This document shows positions 20,988-34,036 of a stretch of 64,000 nucleotides of DNA, one piece after another. Every line of letters begins with the position of its first letter. The first letter of the stretch is position 1. The stretch is from the NCBI GenBank assembly GCA_022316685.1, contig JAKJHU010001592.1:1-64000 (forward strand). The letters are read 5' to 3'. The stretch comes from Progne subis subis (taxonomy: Eukaryota; Chordata; Aves; Passeriformes; Hirundinidae). A program made the translations under genes and the position numbers. A model generated the notes under the pieces. That model searched no databases, was not told the origin of the DNA, and worked only from the letters and a program-made list of their open reading frames with translations.

Positions 20988-21408
20988 TGTATTGGTTTGG
21001 CACTGCCTGTATTTTGGTAGCAGGGAGGCCACCTCTGTAGCCCCCATGAGTAGTTGCTGGAAGCTTCCACCATGTCCAGTAGAGCAAATCCCTGATGGCT
21101 CTGAAGATGGACATGCTGATGGCAAAAACTGGGCCAATGAGAGAGGTTGGTAATGCCTCTGTGATAACATATTTTAGAAGAAAATCTAAACAATGCACAG
21201 GTTTTTTTATTCTAGTCAGAGGAGGAGGTGAGAACATGTGATGGAAATCAACATGGTGACACCAAGGTCAGTGGAGGAGGAGAGGGAGAACATGCTCCAG
21301 GTGCCAGAGCCGAGATAACTCTGCAGGCTGTGGTGAAGACCATGGTGAGACAGGCTGTTCCCCCGCAGCCCATGGGTCCATGGGGTATGCAGAGATCCAA
21401 CCGCAGCC

Positions 21409-21981
21409 TGTTGGGGAGGATGAAGCCAAAAAACCCTATAAATATGATTGCCTATATTCTGAGAATGTGGGACCTGTTAGTGAGATAGAATTGAAAGTAA
21501 GTTTTGATGTTTGAGATGTATTGGATACTGGATGTATGGGAAAACACTTGTGTGACCAACTGAAAAGTACCTGCAGCCAGACCCAGGTCAAATGGAATGT
21601 TCTGTCTCACCCCCCAATGGTTCATCCCACACCTGTACCCCTCCCCTGAAGTGTCAGGTATCTGTAACCTCATTGGCACAGATCCTGTTCCGGCCCACCT
21701 CAAGACCCCTTATCAGGGGTCTGCAGGGGTGGCTCGCTCTCTTGCTCTCTTGCTCGCCTCTCCCTCCTGCCCTTGTCCTTGCTCCCCTCCATTCCCTTCC
21801 TCTCCCTTCCCCCACCTCCTAGGCCTTGCGCTGAGCTGCAGCCTGGCAGCTCATAGCAAGGCCCCACATCCCTTACAATAAACCCAATCTTCTAAAACCT
21901 AACTACAGAGATCTCTCGTCTACATATATCTATGCCGTCCTGGAGTCCACAACAGCTCAGGGGACAAAACCAATTTCAACA
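21409..21981 (+). mobile_element. LTR family B (copy 1), TSD GCAGCC
   Basis: 573 bp, TGTTGGGGAGG...TTTCAACA, TSD GCAGCC on both sides (21403-21408, 21982-21987). TATA-like CTATAAATATG near the start and AATAAACCC near 21880. The 6-bp TSD fits a class II ERV. Other copies: 34037, 48160, 62917. Confidence 0.88.
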
Positions 21982-22619
21982 GCAGCCTGTGCAGGAGGTG
22001 CTTGTGCTGGAGCAGATGGATGCCTGGAGGAGTCTGGGATCCTGTGGGAGACCCGGTGGAGAAAGGGGACCCCTGCTTCTAGGCTGGAGTAGCCTGTCCT
22101 TGGAGGACTACACCCATGGAAAGAGAGACTCATGTCACAGCAGTTTTGGGAGGACTGTTTGCCCATGGGGGGGAATTCACATTGCAGGAGGTGTGGTAAG
22201 ACTGCTGCTTGTGAGAGTGAACCCACACTGGAGAAGGTCACAGAGAACTGTCTCCTGTGGGAGTGTTGGGTGTTAGATTTGTTTATTTTTTACTTATGGA
22301 ATTTTTTTCCCATAAGGTGCTAGGAAACTAACTACTGGGTACTTATGGGTACTGAAGCAAAACAAAGAATGGCCAAAGGAGAGGAGTGTAGCACCTGACT
22401 ACATTTCTTTTGTCTCTGGAAGTTTCTCTTGGAGGGGAAAGATACCATGAGTTTTGGGGGCAGGTAATGGATAGGGCTGGGGGCAACTGTGTTGGAGTCC
22501 AGGGCATTCCTTTGGTTGCCCTGGAAGGTCAGAGACCTGGGCAGAGGGGTCTGGGACCTAGACAGGGGGGTCTGGGACCCTGGCACAGAGCCCAGGAAGA
22601 CACTGGCTTTGCTCTCAGT

Positions 22620-23859
22620 CCATGGTAAAGGCTTCCTACATTGCAAGATGGATTGCAGGCCACAAGAGTGTGAAAGATAGTAGTTTAGCTTATCACAGGG
22701 TGAAAAACAGTGGGCTTGGGTTTTTAGTATGGAAGTGGATGGGTGTTGCAGTGTCTGTCCTCGCGCTTGCAGCGCGGCCGCAGGCTAGCTCAGTTATGCA
22801 CTGCAGCAACGTGGATGGGTCGGGGCGGCACGTCGGGCGAGCCGCCTCCTCCCCCGTGGGATCTTAATTCCCCCGCACCAGCGGCGAGTGGACCGATGTA
22901 GAACGCAACCGCGGCAGCCGAAGAAAGGGCGACTCCTCCAGGCAGGGTAAAACAGCGTTTATTGCAGGGAGATAGAGCACGGAGCTCAGCACTCTCTGAT
23001 CCCCTGCCCAGAAGAGCCACGAGGACAGGTGTGCACGAGCTTAAAAGCAGGGGAGGGGATCGGGGTGGCGACAACCGGTCAGCCAATTACAGTAATGAGG
23101 GGTAGAACTGGGGGTGTAACTTAATAACTGGGGGCCAACCAAAAAACGAAGAGAGGGGATTGCCAGGGTCCCAGCCTATCACTCGACCCCCTCCCTGGAG
23201 CTTTCTAGAATCCAGGGAAGGGTCCTGGGGTGACAGACAGGGCACCCAAGGAGAGAGAGAGGAGATTGACAGTTAGGTATCAAAGGGGGAAGAAATGTCT
23301 GACATATAACTGACTTTTCTAACTCTGGGCAGACAGGTTACAACCAATACAAAAAACAGGGGGGTACAAGGAACAAACCATTACAGAAAACTCAATATAA
23401 ATTACATTAAATAAATAAAAACAAAACGCACACCACCACAGATGGGAGCAAGATGGAGGATTTTGGGCGTTGTCTCTTGCTTCTTCTTTCTTCTTCCTTC
23501 ACTCCATTTTCTGTAGTGACAATAGCACAAAGTAGTTTAAGGAGACTGAGTCAAAGTAGGGATGACCTGTTTAGTATAAGTGATAGGTATTGGCAAATAA
23601 TGATAAATAAAGAACACGTAACAATTCGTATAAAAGATAGCGACAGCCCAGTGCGGGAGGAGTTGCCAGATGCCCGAGTAGCTGCACAGATCTTAGTTGG
23701 GCACTGAGAAAATTGTAAGATAAGAAACAATAAACAAAGCATGCAACCTTGAAAATCAGAACCTGAAGACTCTGTCTCTTTCTTGCGTCCGGCTCAGGGC
23801 TTTGCAGAAGGCAAAAAGACTCTAAAACCACCTGAATCTCGGGACAAAAATCTGAGACA
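22620..23859 (+). mobile_element. LTR family F inside family C (approximate limits)
   Basis: Foreign to family C on comparison with the copy at 18833. Contains AATAAACAAAGC near 23730 and ends CTGAGACA. I could not find its TSD, so the left limit is uncertain by tens of bases. It is itself split by the family D LTR. Confidence 0.5.
22744..23440 (-). mobile_element. LTR family D (copy 1), TSD GATGGG
   Basis: 697 bp, on the minus strand TGTGGTGGTGTGCG...CTGCAACA. TSD GATGGG at 22738-22743 and 23441-23446. AATAAACGC polyadenylation signal on the minus strand near 22950. GC-rich at its 3' side. Related shorter copies are at 36223 and 50347. Confidence 0.87.
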
Positions 23860-24919
23860 ACTGCGCTCTCTCACTCTCGGCATCGGAAGGAGTAGGGTCA
23901 AACTGTTGCTTACTGCGGGGAGAATTCACTGTCATCACTAGAGTCCAGTCCTAGGGATCTACCACCATCTGTTCCTGTGTCCAGGAATCCTGAGCTCGCC
24001 TTCTCCTGCCCTACTGGAGTTGGGTCGCTGCTGTCCTGCCCCCTCTGCTTCTTTGGCACTGCTCTGGGTCCTTTGCTACACTGTAGTCCCACACCCCCTG
24101 CCCTGATGGGATGTCTCACAGTTCCAGCTACCACCATGGAGCTTCTGATACATCTCATCCACTAGCCTGGGATTTCTGCTCATTTTCCTGCCGTTCCAGC
24201 TTGGTGCTCCTCAGAGTCCTGCAGGGGCACTGGGATCAGTCTGCCTCAGGGTTTTGTTAAGCAAAGCCTCTCCTCCACCCCTTCCCATCTCGGCCGAGAA
24301 GGCCATCACAAGGTTTCTGATTGTTTTGTTGTTAATGCCATAGTTATTGTTGTTTATTTGCCTTGTTAAACATACCAGTAAAGAACTGTTCTTCCTACCC
24401 CTCATATCCTTGAATTAGAGCTCCCTTAATTGCAAAATTATAATCATTCAGAGGGAAGGGGTTTACATTCTCCATTCCAAGTGGGGCTTTTGCCTTCCCT
24501 AGCAGACACCTGTCCTTCAACCTAAGACAGGGAGGGTCCCCACGGTCTCACAGGGGAAGGACTACTCTCCCAGGGCAGTGGAAGAAAATCTCAGTGATGA
24601 ACTGACACAAAAAAAACCCCATTCCCTGTCTCCCTGCAGTGTTGGTGGGAAGGAGGGAGGGGCTAGGGGATAAAAGGTGTTTTAAGGGCTTATTTTACTT
24701 CTCATTATCTTCCTCTGACTCTGTTAGTAATAAATTCACTTTGCAACCTTAAGTTGAGCCTGTTTTGCCCTTGAAGTGTTTCTCCTGGTCCTTATCTGAA
24801 CTCATGAACCCTTCATTAATTTTTTTTTTCTCTCCTCTACCCAGATGTGGCAGGGGAGGGTGAGCAAGCGACTCTCGTAGGTGCCTGGTGCTGGGCCAAT
24901 GCCAAACCATGACAGAGGG

Positions 24920-25153
24920 GATTGTCCCACTCTTCTCTGCACTGGTGCAGCCTCACTTTGAATACTGTGTGCAGTTTTGGGCACCACAATATAAGAAAGA
25001 CATTAAGCTATTAGAGTGCATCCAGAGGAGGGCAACAAAAATGGTGAAGGGCCTTAAGGAGAAGACTTAGGAGGAGCAGTTGAGGTCACTTGGTCAGTTC
25101 AGCCTGGAGAAAATGAGACTGAGGGGACACCTGATCGCACTCTACAACTTCCT
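24920..25153 (+). mobile_element. CR1-a, continuation of ORF2 end
   Basis: Resumes after the [32 protein letters not shown], then the shared CR1 end region. It breaks at about 25153 in the middle of conserved CR1 sequence, where the tandem array starts; the last 300 bp or so of this CR1 are missing here. Confidence 0.88.
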
Positions 25154-26056
25154 TGTGCCAGTGATTGCCAACGCCCATGAAGGACTCACACTAAGAGTTC
25201 ACAGAAAAACACTCTGTGTTAATATAAATTTGTGACAGGTTAATGTTTGAGGATTGCCGGTGATAGGTTCCAACTGCAAAAACTTGTTCAAAGCAATATA
25301 AAGACAAGCTCTAATCCCCAGTAATAGTATTCAGTGCACATAGAGTATGGTTCTTATCCAACAGGCATCCCTATGGGAGAGAAGAGAGGTTCAGCCCATC
25401 GATTGATCCCAGCAGTTATGATGGAGTCTTCCCTAACTTTCCCCCCATTCTAGATTTACTTTTATACTATTTCTTTGTGTTTAGGTGGAGATTGAGTGAC
25501 TCTAGTCATGCATACTTTTGTTACTGATTGGTGCAAAATTCTCTCGCTTCACTATTAAAGGTACAGTCAAAAAAATATAGAACACATTCCCAGTGAGGGC
25601 TGGTTGTACCTTGGAGGTGGATAACTTTGTGATGGAGGTGTGCTCTAACATTACAATTAGGCTATAATGAACCAAGTTCATCTGAGGACAATGATTTCAC
25701 CACAGTTGTTGGCTCAGCAGCAAGACATTTATCTCCCTTGGTTGACAGGTGCTATGTGGTTTATCAGCTGCAAAGTACAATTGGGTTCTCCTCCCTGCAA
25801 TGATTTCAATGGAGCCTGGCTGTGGTGTTTCCACTCTGCTCCAACCTCTGTTCCATCCCCCTTAGCGGGTGCTACGGTTGCAGATTGTGTGTATGGGGAA
25901 TCATTGCGGAATAGGTCTTGAGCATGACAACCACATTCCATCCAGGGAGCAGCAACTGTATTTTACCCTATAATTTCTGTACCATCATAACTTCTGTTAG
26001 AATGTGAATATAACTTCTCCGTTTCCTCTAATTTTACCCCCAGCTATCTTTCCACA
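25154..26056 (-). repeat. LTR-like element, family H, in array copy 1
   Basis: A TG...CA-bounded stretch (TGTGCCAGTGATTGCC...CTTTCCACA) present three times in the window. No TSD is found. Copies 2 and 3 carry an extra LTR (family G) at the position equal to 25277; this copy does not. The first 115 bp differ from copies 2 and 3 at several sites, while the rest is nearly identical. Confidence 0.6.
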
Positions 26057-26471
26057 CTGATCCAGAAAATGCTACTTATAATGTGCCTCTGCTAAGTGAC
26101 ACCTTGTGGCTTGAAGAAGTCATCTTACTTTGCCTTCTTTAGTCATATTTGTTGTTCTGAAAAATGATTGTATACTTCCATAGTAATCTAAATGTCAAGA
26201 ACAATAATACTGATCCAGACCAGGGGTCTTCATAACCTAGTACTCTGTCCAACAATGGCCATAAATTGATGCTCAGAGAAGAGAGCAGAACAAACATGAT
26301 ATTCCTTGATACTCTCTTAGCTTTCACATATTTTCAGATCAGGGAATTCTGTTAGCCTGTTTTCATGTGTCTATTTAAGTCCCACAATGCATTTCTTCCA
26401 TGTACTTGTTCAGTCTCCTGTTGAACCCATGTGAATGTCTTGCATATACATCATCCTTTGAGAAGGGAAGT
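26057..26471. other. Unassigned sequence in unit 1
   Basis: No ORF, repeat end or known motif seen. Present identically in units 2 and 3. Confidence 0.5.
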
Positions 26472-26928
26472 GTCCAAAGGAGGGCAACAAATATGGTGAA
26501 GAGTCTTGAGGGGAAGCCTTAGGAGGAGCAGCTGAGGTCACTTGGTCTGTTCAGCCTGGAGAAAATGAGACTGAGGGGAGACCTGATTGCACTCTACAAC
26601 TTTCTCATGAAAGGAAGAGGAGGCACAGACACTGATCTCTTCTCTGTGGTGCTCAGTGACAGGACCTAAGGGAATGGCCTGAAGTTGTGTCAGGGGAGGT
26701 TTAAGTTGGATATCAGAAAAATATTCTTCACCCAGAGGATGGTTGGGCACTGGAACAGGCACCCCAGGGAGGTGGTCACAGCATCAAGCTTGACAGAGTT
26801 CAAGAAGTATTTGGACAATATTCTCAGGCACATGGTGTGACTCTTGGAGATGATCCTGTGCAGGGCCAGGAGTTGGACTCGATGATCCTTGTGGGTCCCT
26901 TCCAACTCAGCATATTCTGTGATTCTGT
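26472..26928 (+). mobile_element. CR1-b, 3' end fragment (unit 1)
   Basis: About 457 bp of the CR1 3' end (RATKMVK-like start, [16 protein letters not shown], a GMFWHWNRHP-like region) ending in the CR1 3' signature ATTCTGTGATTCTGT. Here it is followed by TAAATGTTCC. Confidence 0.88.
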
Positions 26929-28828
26929 TAAATGTTCCCCTTTCCTCACATCCTATTTATGTCCTCAAGGGCACCCTTGAGTTAGCAATGTCATTGACAT
27001 AACTGAGTGAAATAGGATTGGCCACTGCAGCAATTATTTCCCTTTCTGTGTCCTCCTTTCCTGTTCTCATATTACCTGGAATCCCATGAACACACCAACT
27101 TGTTATTCCTTTTACATTCTGGGCTCACTGCATGTCACAGGACGTGTCTACCTTCAGCCTTAAGGTCAGTTTAACTAACTCCATTGCTTATCTTATTTGA
27201 GGTAACTCAAATGGTGGCATTTCAAATACAAGGCTTAGTAAAAATTAATTGCAAGTACCACAGGATGCAGTGTAATTTTGTTATAATTTGTTGATTTGCA
27301 TAACTACTTAGTGCAGAAAAACGTCAGCCCACTGTGAAGCTGTTTCAAATGTCAACCCTTAAATAACGATTTAAATAAGGGGAAACAAGTTCCTTTACAG
27401 AGGTTCAGAGAAATCATCTTTATTTTGGGAACTTATTGGAGAGTTTATAATTGTCAGCACTGTCGGGATTAGGTTTTCCTATTGTAAAATATGGTTGACT
27501 GATTCAAAAAGGCAAGCACTACCAACACCTTTCACTGGCTTCAGCAAGAGAACTCGAGGTTCTAAATCTCACCAGGTCAAATTTAATGGACAAGATCTTT
27601 ATCTGGTAGAAATCAAAAAGTGTTGTGACTGAAGAGTAGTTATGTGACCTGTTAAGAGTCACAGTCTTTTCCTTCTCTCCTCCTTTCATAGCAAGGAATT
27701 TTGAACTATTTAGTTTGTTCTTTTTAAAAAGAGGCTGATTTTTATACTGGTTCACTTGCCTCTGGAATTATGAGGAGAAAAGAAAACAGAATTTTAGTTT
27801 ATTTTTCCTAGAGACATTCAATGCTGTGATTAAGACATATCATGATGTCTGCACTAACATTATTTATGCGCAGTGGAGATTTTTATATTAAACAGAGATC
27901 AGTCAGAAAGGATCATGTCTTACTCAGGCTGAGCTATGAGAAACTGAAACAAAACCCCTCCAATATTTTTTATGAGATTTAGTGTTTTAATTTAGATCTT
28001 ATCCTCTGACCTTGTAGAGTGATACAGCCAACCAAGAGCAATGTAAACTGGTTTTTAGACATCTAAAAATTATATACCAGGCATTTAGTCAGTTATGACA
28101 TTTCTTGCAGATGTTTCTAAAATGCCCACAACTACTGTAGAAGGGCAGAGAAAAATTTGCACTGGGTTCTGTGGATCAAGCTAAGGATGACTCAAAGGAA
28201 TTATTTCTCAAATATAAAAGACGAGTATCTTTTGTAACTCATTTCTCCACCACATGCAAAGTTCTGCTCAGTATAATATCATCATTAGACAGATAAATAG
28301 TTTAAAATTTGCAGATATGTTGTTTATGTCTCTGTGTGTACTTTAGCCATGACTCTGCTATTCCTCTGAAATGTCACTCAGGATCACATGGTGTGGTACT
28401 TAATATACCCATGACATGATTCAAATATTTAAACTACTTCTATTTCTAGAAATGTCACCAGTCAGTCTGTAACCCTTGTATCTTCTTTCCATCCTTGGCT
28501 AAAGGAACATGTGCAGTCTAGTATAAAATAAAGAATAGTCAACATTTATGTTCAACTACATGAATATTCACCTAAGAAAACAGAGTTGACAACTTTCTCT
28601 TTAAAATAAGTTCAAGAAAGTAACGGGTTAATTGCAAAAAAGTTTGTTTTTATTAAAAGTAGTAGCTCTGTAAGTTCCTTAAAGGGTAAAGTAGTTGTTT
28701 GTGCATTTATGATGATTCAGTTTCTGAAACGGATGGAATGGTTTTGCGTCTGAGCAGATCACAGGATCACTGTGTGCAATATGACAATGCTGGAATAGTT
28801 TGAACAAGGTTGTAGACATGAATCAAAT
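26929..28828. other. Non-repetitive sequence in unit 1
   Basis: AT-rich DNA of about 1.9 kb without coding ORFs, splice-flanked exons or recognisable repeats. The 78-codon minus ORF at 27519-27755 has no recognisable motif and is not called. Confidence 0.5.
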
Positions 28829-28960
28829 GTCCTGAAGCTCAGTTGGTTAGAGCATGGTGCTAATAACACCAAGGTCATGGGTTTGATCCCTGTATGAACT
28901 ATTCCCTTAAGAGTCAAACTTGATGATCCTTGTGGGTCCCTTCCAACTCAGAATATTCTG
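28829..28960 (+). mobile_element. tRNA-Ile/CR1-tail SINE (TguSINE1-like), unit 1
   Basis: The head folds by eye as a tRNA-Ile: A box AGCTCAGTTGG, anticodon region GCTAATAAC and B box GGTTTGATCCC. The tail is the CR1 3' end (GATGATCCTTGTGGGTCCC... ATATTCTGAAT), which recruits CR1 enzymes. A plain tRNA gene is excluded by the mutated acceptor stem and by the CR1 tail. TguSINE1 is known from passerines. Confidence 0.85.
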
Positions 28961-29603
28961 AATAGAGAGGGGAGTTTTGGTTCAATAGAATTTTTATAAG
29001 TTATTAATCTAAAAAAGGCATCTTTTTAGTGTGGGTAAGGGACCTGATCTATAAAAAATATATTTCTTTTGAAGCCTATATTGGCCTTTAACAAAGACTG
29101 TAATCTAGATGTATTGTGAAGAGGGAAAAGTGGTCTAATGCCCTAAAAGAGGCTTTTTTTTTTTTTTTTTTCCCCATCTTGTGATTCAGCAGCTCCACCT
29201 TAAATGGTATTTGGAATCCTTTGGTCCATTTATCAGCTAGTTCCACAATTTCTGCAGTGACATCTACTCAATCTTGGGGCTGGCTTTTGTCTCTGCATTC
29301 TATGTATGGTAGGTTTTACACATATAAATAGAATTTTAAAACATAATAGACTCCTGACAGAACATTAATGTTCTAAAGGCTGGTTACAGGTAGCTGAGAA
29401 AATCTTGGGGAGAGTAAAAAGGCTATGACCTCCACGATTTCAGACTGCTTTTGCTAATTCACTCGAAGTAATAGATTACTGAATATTACTCTAGGAAAGG
29501 CAATTCCAATTTGGCTCTGATTTTGCTTACCCTTCATAGGGTGGGAGATCAGTAATAATTGCATTCAGCCATGAAGAAAACTTGGTTTCTGCAGACACTT
29601 CCC
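28961..29603. other. Unassigned sequence with poly-T tract (unit 1)
   Basis: AT-rich, with a T run at about 29154-29171. Nothing else recognised. Confidence 0.5.
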
Positions 29604-31846
29604 AGAATCACAGAATCACAGAATCACTAGGTTGGAAGAGACCTCCAAGATCATCAAGTCCAACCCAACTCTAACCTCAGTTAAACCATGGCACCAAGTG
29701 CCACACATAGTCTTTTCTTAAACACATCCAGAGATGGTGAACCCACTACCTCCCCAGGCAGACAACTCTAGTACTTTATCACCTTTTCTGTAAAAAACTT
29801 CTTCCTAATATCTAGCCCATATTTCCCTTGGTGCAGCTTAAGACTGTGTCCTCTCATTCTGTTAGTTGCTGCCTGAAGAAGGAGACCAACTCCCACCTGA
29901 CTACAACCACCTTTCAGGAAGTTGTAGAGAGTGATAATGTCACCTCTGAGTCTTCTCCAGGCTAGACAACTCCAGCTCCCTCAGTCATTCCTCATAGGGC
30001 TTGTGCTCCAAGCCCCTCACCAACCTTGTTGCCCTCTTCAAGCATCTGAACATCCTTCCTAAACCGAGGGGCCCAGAACTGGACACAATACTCAAGGTGT
30101 GGCCTCACCAATGCTGAGTACAAGGGAAGACTGACCTCCCTGGTCCTGCTGGACATACTATTCCTGATACAGGCCAGGATTCCATTGACCTTCATGGCCA
30201 CCAGGGCACACTGCTGGCTCATGTTCAGTCGGTTATCAATCAGAACCCCCAGATCCCTTTCTACCTGGCCGCTGTCCAGCCACACTATTCCCAGCCTATA
30301 ACATTGCAGGGGGTTATTGTGGCCAAAATGCAGGACTTGGCACTTGGACTTATTAAACTTCATCTTGTTAGACTCTACCCATCCATCCAATCGTTCCAGG
30401 TCTCTCTGCAGAGCCCTCCTACCTTCCAATAGATTGACACACACTCCCAGCTTAGTGTCATCTGCAAATTTACTAATGAAAGATTCAATATCCTCATCCA
30501 TGTCATCAATAAAAATATTAAACAAAACTGGTCCCAACACAGACCCCTGAGGTACACCACTAGTGACTGTCTGCCAGCTGGATGCAGCACCATTCACCAC
30601 CACTCTCTGGGCTTGGCCATCCAGCCAGTTCATAACCCAGCAAAGAGTGCTCCTGTCTAAGCCACGGGCTTGCCAGCTTTTCCAGGAGTATACTGTGGGA
30701 GACAGTGTCAAAGGCCTCGCTGAAGTCCAAATAGACAACATCCACAGCCTTCCCTGCATCCACCAGGTGGGTCACCTGGTCATAAAAGGAGACCAGGTTG
30801 GTCAAACATGACCTATCCCTCCTAAACCCATGCTGGCTGGGCCTGATACCCTGGCCATCTTGTAAGTGCTGCATAATAGCTCTCAATATAAACTGTGCCA
30901 TTATTTTACCCAGTACTGAGGTCAGGGTAACTGGCCTATAATTACCAGGATCCTCCTTTCTACCCTTTTTATGAACAGGAATCACATTGGCCAGTTTCCA
31001 ATCATCTGGAACCTCACCAGTAAGTCATGTTTGTTGGTAAATGATGGAGAGTGGCTTTGCAAGCTCATCTGCCAGCTCCGTCATCACCCTGGGATGGATC
31101 CCATCTGGGCCCATAGATTTATGGACATTCAAGCAGCTCAGCACTTCCCTGACTGCCTCCTCCTGGATAACAGGAGGATAATTCTGTTCCCTGACACCAT
31201 CCACCAACCCAATATGACAATTATCCTGAGGACAAGTCATCTTCGCACTAAAGACTGAAGCAGAAAAGGCGTTAAGCACTTCTGCCTTCTCCTCATCTGC
31301 AGTTACTAAGTTCCCTCCTGCATCCAATAGATAACAAAGGTTGGTCTCATCCTTCCTTTTGCCACTAACATATTTGTAAAATTATTTTTTTATTATCCTT
31401 TATGGAAGTTGCCAAATTAAGTTTGAATTGAGCTTTGGTCTCCCTAATTTTTTTCCTACATGCCCTAGCAACCCCCCTAAATACTTCCTGAGAGACCTGA
31501 CCCTCCTTCCAGAGATGATACATCCTTTTTTTATTCCTAAGTTCTTTCAAAATCTCGTTACCCATCCAGGCTGGACTTTTGCCTTGTCGACTCATCTTTT
31601 GGCACACAGAGACAGTCTGTTCCTGTGCCCTCAAGATCTCTGTTTTGAAACATGCCCACCTTTCCTGGACTCCTTTGTTTTTAAAAACTACTTCCCAAGG
31701 AACTCTCTGGACAAGCCTCCTGAATAGGTCAAAGTCTGCCCTCCGAAAGTCCAATATAAAAGTCTTGTTGATGCTCCTCCTAACTTCACCAGACATTGAG
31801 AACTCTACAATTTCATGATCACTATGCCCCAAGTGATCACTTTGTC
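29604..31846 (-). mobile_element. CR1-c LINE, 2.24 kb, ORF2 RT (unit 1)
   Basis: Minus-strand CR1 starting with the 3' signature AGAATCACAGAATCAC. ORF2 covers the end of the endonuclease (GHSDHEIVEF), linker and [61 protein letters not shown] and the C-terminal [17 protein letters not shown]. It is broken by a frame change near 30660 and by a stop near 31025. 5'-truncated. Confidence 0.9.
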
Positions 31847-33430
31847 CACTTAATGCTATATGTTGTATGGCTTAGTGACTTTAAGTCAACATAGCATTTA
31901 ATCCCCTCATAATCACTTCACATGTGAAATGACCACTCTATTAACTTTATCCACAAGATGGCTTTTAAGGAATTAATCAAAATTGTTCACCATAGGTGTA
32001 AACCTGTTGCATGGAAAATACATAGCAGCTGTTACTGAGCCAATTTTTCTGTTTCTTCACTTCTGTAAAAAAATATTTCTTCTTTCTTCAAGTTACAATA
32101 CAAGTACAAATGTCCTTTGAAATAAAACTTTAAAGGACTTCTTACCAGTGACAAATTCCACTTTCAGAACTATTGAGGTGTACTTGAGCCAAAGGAATGC
32201 ATAGTCCTGGAGGGATACAAAAGATATATTAACTAGTTATCATGAAGCAAATCTAGTAGCCAAATTGTGAGCAAAATGACATAATAAAGGCAAAATGTAT
32301 AAGGCTAGTTGTCCAAGCATTTTGTAAAGCTATAAGTTAGATTCAAATCCCAGGAGTCATCAAAATATCTTGCATCACACTTGGCTAACATGAGAATAAT
32401 CCCTCCATCTGACCCACAGGAAAACCACCTGATGCTGGATACCATCTGATACATGTATATCTTACCCTCCACATTCAGCAGTTAATGGATACACAATTGT
32501 GGGTACTGCTGAAGCTTGTATCTGCCATCTGCAATGGAAAGAAAACCAGAAATATTACAGGCTCTGGGTGACAACAGAGCACAGCTGTGTGGGGTATGGG
32601 ACAATCACCCCAGGCAGTGGTACAGAGAAGCAGAATATCTAATGACTTGATTAAGACCATCACATTATGACCAGTATCTGTTGCAAGCCACTTGCATTGG
32701 ATAGTTGGCAAGCCAAACCCAAGTGATGCCATGTGCAGTAAACATGTGTACTCTCCCAGTTGCAGCATAGACTGGTATAGCAGTGCACAAAGTACATTTT
32801 TTTGTATCTCTGTGACCTGCTATGGTATTTGAGAAGCTCCTGCTTCTTTCTAGTTGGCATTCTCTTTCTGCTATTCTTCCCATCAGCCTGCAATAACATC
32901 AATGATGTCTTAATCTCTGGATCTGAGTTAGCGTTCCAATTTATATTTCTACACTGTGAAACAACAGTTCTCATTTATTTACTCTGGATTGTTGTGTTTC
33001 CTGATGTTCGAAGTTTTGCTTATCTGTATATAGGATATATACAGTGCTCTAGATTCAAGTGTCTTACACTGAAATGGTTCATTTTAGATAATTTCCCTGA
33101 ATATTTCTAATACAGTATGCAAAATAGGTTAGGAGCTGAAATCCCTGACATCATCCAATTAATAAAGAAAGAAGCTGTGTGTAATGCTTTAGAAAAGCAC
33201 TCTTATTACTATGGGAGTATCATCTGAGTGACATGGTTGTGGTCTCTTGCTACAAATCCTAAACATTGTCTTTCAAATATATAAAACAAAATTACTAAAC
33301 TTTATACTTAGTTAAGATCCATTTCAGTCCTATATGTTTCCAAAATAAAGTGCAAGCATGTATGTAGCTTGTGGTGCATTGAAAGAACTAATTTTTACAG
33401 ATTGATGCAGTTATATACCAATTAGAAGAG
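31847..33430. other. Non-repetitive sequence in unit 1
   Basis: About 1.6 kb, AT-rich. ORFs of up to 104 codons on both strands show no known motif, signal peptide or domain. No repeat boundary found. Confidence 0.5.
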
Positions 33431-33959
33431 TGGTGGGTTAACTCTGGCCAGCAGCTAAGCACCACACAGCTGCTCATTCACTCTCCCAGCCCACTGGGAC
33501 AGGGGAATAAATAGGAAGAGGAAAATGAGAAAATCAATGGGTTGAGAGAAAGTTTAATAAGCAAAGGAAAGAGGAGGAAAACAAAATGAGTGATGCAAAG
33601 ACAATCGCTCACCACCTTTCACAAGTAGACTGATGCCCAGCTGGTCTCCAAGCAATGGCTATCTTCCAAATCTCTCCTCCCCTTAGTTTTTATTGCTGAG
33701 CATGATGTTGTACGGCACAGAATATCCCTTTGGTCAGTCTGAGCTAGCTGTCCAGGTTGTGTCCTCTCCCACTCCCAGCCTACTCACTGCAGAGAGCAGA
33801 GTTGGAAAAAAGAGAAAGCCCTGATACTATGCAAACACTGCTCAGCAATAGGTAAAACACTAGTGTGTTATCAACACTGTTTTAGCTACAAATCTAAGTC
33901 ACAGAACCATACCAGCTGCTATGAAGAAAGTTAACTTGACTCCAGACAAATCCAGTACA
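33431..33959 (-). repeat. LTR family E of an ERVL element (unit 1)
   Basis: 529 bp, TGGTGGGTTAAC...ATCCAGTACA, next to the ERVL internal region, so it is the 3' LTR of a minus-strand element. A fragment of the same family lies at 3367-3480. Confidence 0.65.
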
Positions 33960-34036
33960 ACCTCTATACATTATTCCATACCATTTATGTCATGCTTGGG
34001 TCCCACACTATCCAATACATCCTCAATCACCACTTC

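Larger units (their letters stand above)
22264..24529 (+). mobile_element. LTR family C (copy 2), TSD GGGAG, with nested LTRs
   Basis: TGTTGGGTGTTAG...CCTAAGACA inside LTR A, TSD GGGAG (22259-22263, 24530-24534). Its sequence before about 22620 and after 23860 matches the copy at 18833. The middle is a guest element. Confidence 0.85.
20988..24914 (+). mobile_element. LTR family A with nested LTRs, TSD GAGGG
   Basis: Starts TGTATTGGTTTGG, ends AAACCATGACA. The TSD GAGGG (20983-20987, 24915-24919) falls inside CR1-a, whose sequence continues correctly beyond. About 1.1 kb belongs to the LTR itself; the rest is three further insertions (B, C with its own guests). It has TAATAAATTC as polyadenylation signal near 24730. 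Confidence 0.88.

Noticed and set aside
21228..22276. Several overlapping ORFs of 80-115 codons
   Set aside because: They lie in LTRs A and B and change frame at the insertion borders.
26929..28828. Possible host exon in the non-repetitive part of the array
   Set aside because: No ORF with splice sites and no recognisable motif.
28829..28903. tRNA-Ile gene
   Set aside because: A and B boxes are present, but the acceptor stem is mutated and a CR1 tail follows, so it is a SINE.
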